The position numbers were made by a program, and so were the translations under genes. From Nitrospirota bacterium (GTDB lineage Bacteria; Nitrospirota; Thermodesulfovibrionia; UBA6902): 33,840 nt of DNA. The stretch lies in the NCBI GenBank assembly GCA_016222905.1, contig JACRPZ010000021.1, forward strand, positions 1 to 33,840. Direction: 5' to 3'. Positions within the stretch are counted from its first letter, which is position 1; every line of letters begins with the position of its first letter. The notes under the pieces are model-generated. The model was given only the letters and a program-made list of their open reading frames with translations, ran no database searches and was not told the origin of the DNA. Positions 32,333 through 33,840 of this stretch are shown here, piece after piece.

Positions 32333-32360
32333 CCCGTCTTTTTTTTAGCCGGGGTATAAT
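32333..32360 (+). promoter_or_regulatory. Promoter-like motif upstream of the Vsr-like gene (second copy)
   Basis: CCGTC, eight Ts, AGCCGGGG and TATAAT (32355-32360), 14 bases before the ATG at 32375. It is close to the motif at 31392-31418. The rest of the 158-base gap after the antitoxin gene shows no gene or other structure I can support. Confidence 0.5.
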
Positions 32361-32374
32361 AGAATAAATCGTTA

Positions 32375-32671
32375 ATGGACAAACTGACGCAAGAACAAAG
32401 ACGCAAGAACATGCAAGCTGTGAAGAGTACTGGCTCTAAGATTGAGACGGCTCTGGCAAAAGCATTATTTGCTCGTGGACACAGATACAGGAAAAATGAC
32501 AAGACTGTTTTTGGTAAACCTGATCTGACTTTCAAAAAATATAAAATTGCGGTATTCGTTGATAGTGAGTTTTGGCACGGCAAGGATTGGGAGACACGAA
32601 AACACGAACACAAGAGCAATAAAGAATTCTGGTACAATAACATTAAGAGGAAAATGAGTATTCAGAAGTGA
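32375..32671 (+). CDS. Truncated very-short-patch-repair (Vsr) endonuclease
   Basis: 98 residues. TQEQRRKNMQAVKSTGSKIE (5-24), ALFARGHRYRKND, FGKPDLTF with the catalytic aspartate, IAVFVDSEFWHG and KEFWYNNIKRKM are clear Vsr signatures. Vsr nicks at T:G mismatches formed by deamination of 5-methylcytosine and normally accompanies a C5 methyltransferase. Full-length family members continue for about 30-40 residues (ERDKEVN...WxVLRFW), but here the frame ends at SIQK. The HNH gene starts 18 bases later, so the missing end has been deleted rather than frame-shifted. Likely inactive. Confidence 0.75.
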   Translation: MDKLTQEQRRKNMQAVKSTGSKIETALAKALFARGHRYRKNDKTVFGKPDLTFKKYKIAVFVDSEFWHGKDWETRKHEHKSNKEFWYNNIKRKMSIQK

Positions 32672-32689
32672 GCGGAACGAAAAATTAAT

Positions 32690-33454
32690 ATGCCGATCGA
32701 TAAATGGACGCGAGAGCAGACAATAGTCGTATTTAATCTTTATTGTAAAATTCCATTTAATAGAGTTAGTTCTACTCATCCTGATATAGTGCGCTTTGCA
32801 AAAATTATTGGAAGAAGTGCCAACTCAGTAAAAATGAAAATTGGCAACTTCGGAAGTTTTGATCCTGAATTAAAAAAGCGAGGAATTGTTGGGTTAGGAA
32901 ATACAAGCAAGTTGGATGAAGATATTTGGAATGAGTTCAATAAAAACTGGGAAAAACTTGCTTATGAAAGCGAACTGCTGATCGCTAAATTCAGTAATAA
33001 GACAATTGAAGAAACTACACATATTGAAGCAACCGAATTACCAAAAGGAAAAGAACGAGAAGCAATCATCAAAGCAAGAGTAAATCAATATTTTTTCAGA
33101 AGTTCCATTCTGTCATCATATAATCAAAAATGTTGCATCACGGGATTAAGTATTTCTGATCTTTTGGTAGCAAGTCATATTATTCCTTGGTCCAAAGATA
33201 AAATAAACAGATTAAACCCTCATAATGGTTTATGCTTAAGTTCAATTCACGATAAAGCATTTGATAGAGGATTTTTAACTGTAACGCCAGAATACAAAAT
33301 TAGATTATCAAAATACCTTGATGATTTCAAAAAAGATGATGCAGTAACAGATTTATTTTTTAAATACAATAATCAATCTATCATTTTACCTGATAAATTT
33401 TTACCATCAGAAGAATTCTTAGATTATCATTATAACGAAATCTTTATAAAATAA
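32690..33454 (+). CDS. HNH endonuclease (restriction-type)
   Basis: A 254-residue protein. The N-terminal domain (DKWTREQTIVVFNLYCKIPF, GRSANSVKMKIGNF) is the helical module common to restriction-associated HNH proteins. Residues about 146-200 are the HNH nuclease: KCCITGLSI, then SHIIPW (H163), NPHNGLCLSSIHDKAFDRG (N179, H187). With the Vsr fragment just before it, it looks like the restriction half of a type II system, but no methyltransferase is in the window. Markedly AT-rich, suggesting horizontal transfer. The next small gene begins one base after its stop. Confidence 0.82.
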   Translation: MPIDKWTREQTIVVFNLYCKIPFNRVSSTHPDIVRFAKIIGRSANSVKMKIGNFGSFDPELKKRGIVGLGNTSKLDEDIWNEFNKNWEKLAYESELLIAKFSNKTIEETTHIEATELPKGKEREAIIKARVNQYFFRSSILSSYNQKCCITGLSISDLLVASHIIPWSKDKINRLNPHNGLCLSSIHDKAFDRGFLTVTPEYKIRLSKYLDDFKKDDAVTDLFFKYNNQSIILPDKFLPSEEFLDYHYNEIFIK

Positions 33455-33455
33455 A

Positions 33456-33668
33456 ATGAACCGCGTTGAACAAATTGAAGCGAGTTATCTACGTTCAAAC
33501 AGAACAATAGAAACAATTTTATTAACTGACTTAAACGATGGTTCTCGACAAAGGATTGTTTATGTTTATAACTACGAAGGCTATCATTATAGGATTTTTG
33601 ATGACTTAATTGAACTCACAAAGTTTTTTAATAATAATGAATTTGAGACTCCTGAAAAAGTCATTTAG
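33456..33668 (+). CDS. Small protein of unknown function following the HNH nuclease
   Basis: 70 residues, predicted soluble, starting MNRVEQIEASYLRSNRT, with a central RQRIVYVYNYEGYHYRIFDD that looks like a short beta-rich segment, and an acidic end. It is not recognised. The ATG is one base after the HNH stop, and base composition is equally AT-rich, so the two were probably acquired and are translated together. Possible roles (accessory factor or inhibitor of the nuclease) are inference only. Confidence 0.55.
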   Translation: MNRVEQIEASYLRSNRTIETILLTDLNDGSRQRIVYVYNYEGYHYRIFDDLIELTKFFNNNEFETPEKVI

Positions 33669-33689
33669 AGATTTTCAGTTTTTCCATGC

Positions 33690-33705
33690 CGGATTTTTTT
33701 AAATC
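33690..33705 (+). terminator. Weak hairpin after the HNH cassette
   Basis: GGATTT and AAATCC around a four-T loop, 22-37 bases after the last stop. T-rich sequence follows at a distance. It is short, so termination is uncertain. The remaining bases to 33840 show no gene I can support. Confidence 0.3.
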
Positions 33706-33840
33706 CGTCTTCTGTTTTTATAAGTCTATCGTTATTTCCTGTTTTTACTTAAACTTTCTTGCCTTGTTACGATTTTTTGGAGTTCTTTCCGCCTATTTCT
33801 CTCATGTAACTGCCCATTCAGACGTTTCTCTGCCTCTCAG

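Noticed and set aside
33687-33840. Open plus-strand frame (MPDFFKSVFCFY...) and a hydrophilic minus-strand frame ending at 33732
   Set aside because: The plus frame has no SD and a random hydrophobic look in T-rich DNA; the minus frame has a stop at the window edge and no start codon.

Overview
This window comes from a bacterial chromosome of moderate, slightly AT-leaning composition. Gene content includes the thrS-infC-rpmI-rplT-pheS-pheT translation operon, MiaB and MtaB, an sdhABCD complex, a branched-chain amino acid (Liv) ABC transporter, a DUF362 protein and a small membrane-anchored dihaem cytochrome. Together these suggest an environmental, probably uncultivated bacterium of the Nitrospirota/Desulfobacterota type. 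That placement is inferred from gene repertoire and the style of intergenic repeats; no marker gene here settles it.

Layout. (1) 1-6.8 kb, minus strand: the first codons of an unseen gene behind a strikingly structured leader, an ABC-2 type ATPase, an inositol-monophosphatase-family protein, a SAM methyltransferase, a DUF362 protein, and a very long fusion of a GHMP-kinase-like half with a UDPGP nucleotidylyltransferase half. (2) 6.9-11.2 kb, plus strand: RlmB-like rRNA methyltransferase, a Host_attach-family protein, a dispersed hairpin repeat, a tiny dihaem cytochrome, miaB and mtaB. (3) 11.3-21.8 kb, minus strand: tRNA-Val(GAC), thrS, infC, rpmI, rplT, pheS, pheT and a CCA-adding/poly(A) polymerase family gene. 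A 2.7-kb secreted beta-propeller/repeat protein gene is wedged between rpmI and rplT, bounded by its own terminator-like hairpins. (4) 21.9-23.8 kb: an AT-rich pair of radical SAM/SPASM and methyltransferase genes. (5) 23.9-27.0 kb: sdhABCD. (6) 27.2-31.3 kb: livH-livM-livG-livF, interrupted between livH and livM by a DUF559 nuclease gene flanked by ~40-bp inverted repeats. (7) 31.4-33.8 kb, plus strand: an accessory tail with a Gp49/XRE toxin-antitoxin pair, a truncated Vsr-like endonuclease, an HNH endonuclease and a small orphan gene.

The core genes serve translation (tRNA charging, initiation, tRNA and rRNA modification, CCA maintenance), respiration (succinate dehydrogenase/fumarate reductase) and amino-acid uptake. 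The most unusual signals are: non-canonical start codons that the reading frames appear to force in infC (ATA), thrS (ATA) and livF (CTG); loss of accessory N-terminal domains in both ThrRS (TGS) and PheT (OB-fold); the gene inserted in the ribosomal-protein operon; the inverted-repeat-bounded DUF559 cassette; the kinase-first kinase/nucleotidylyltransferase fusion; and the SD-sequestering leader at the left edge. All functional statements rest on motif reading by eye; no database search was possible.
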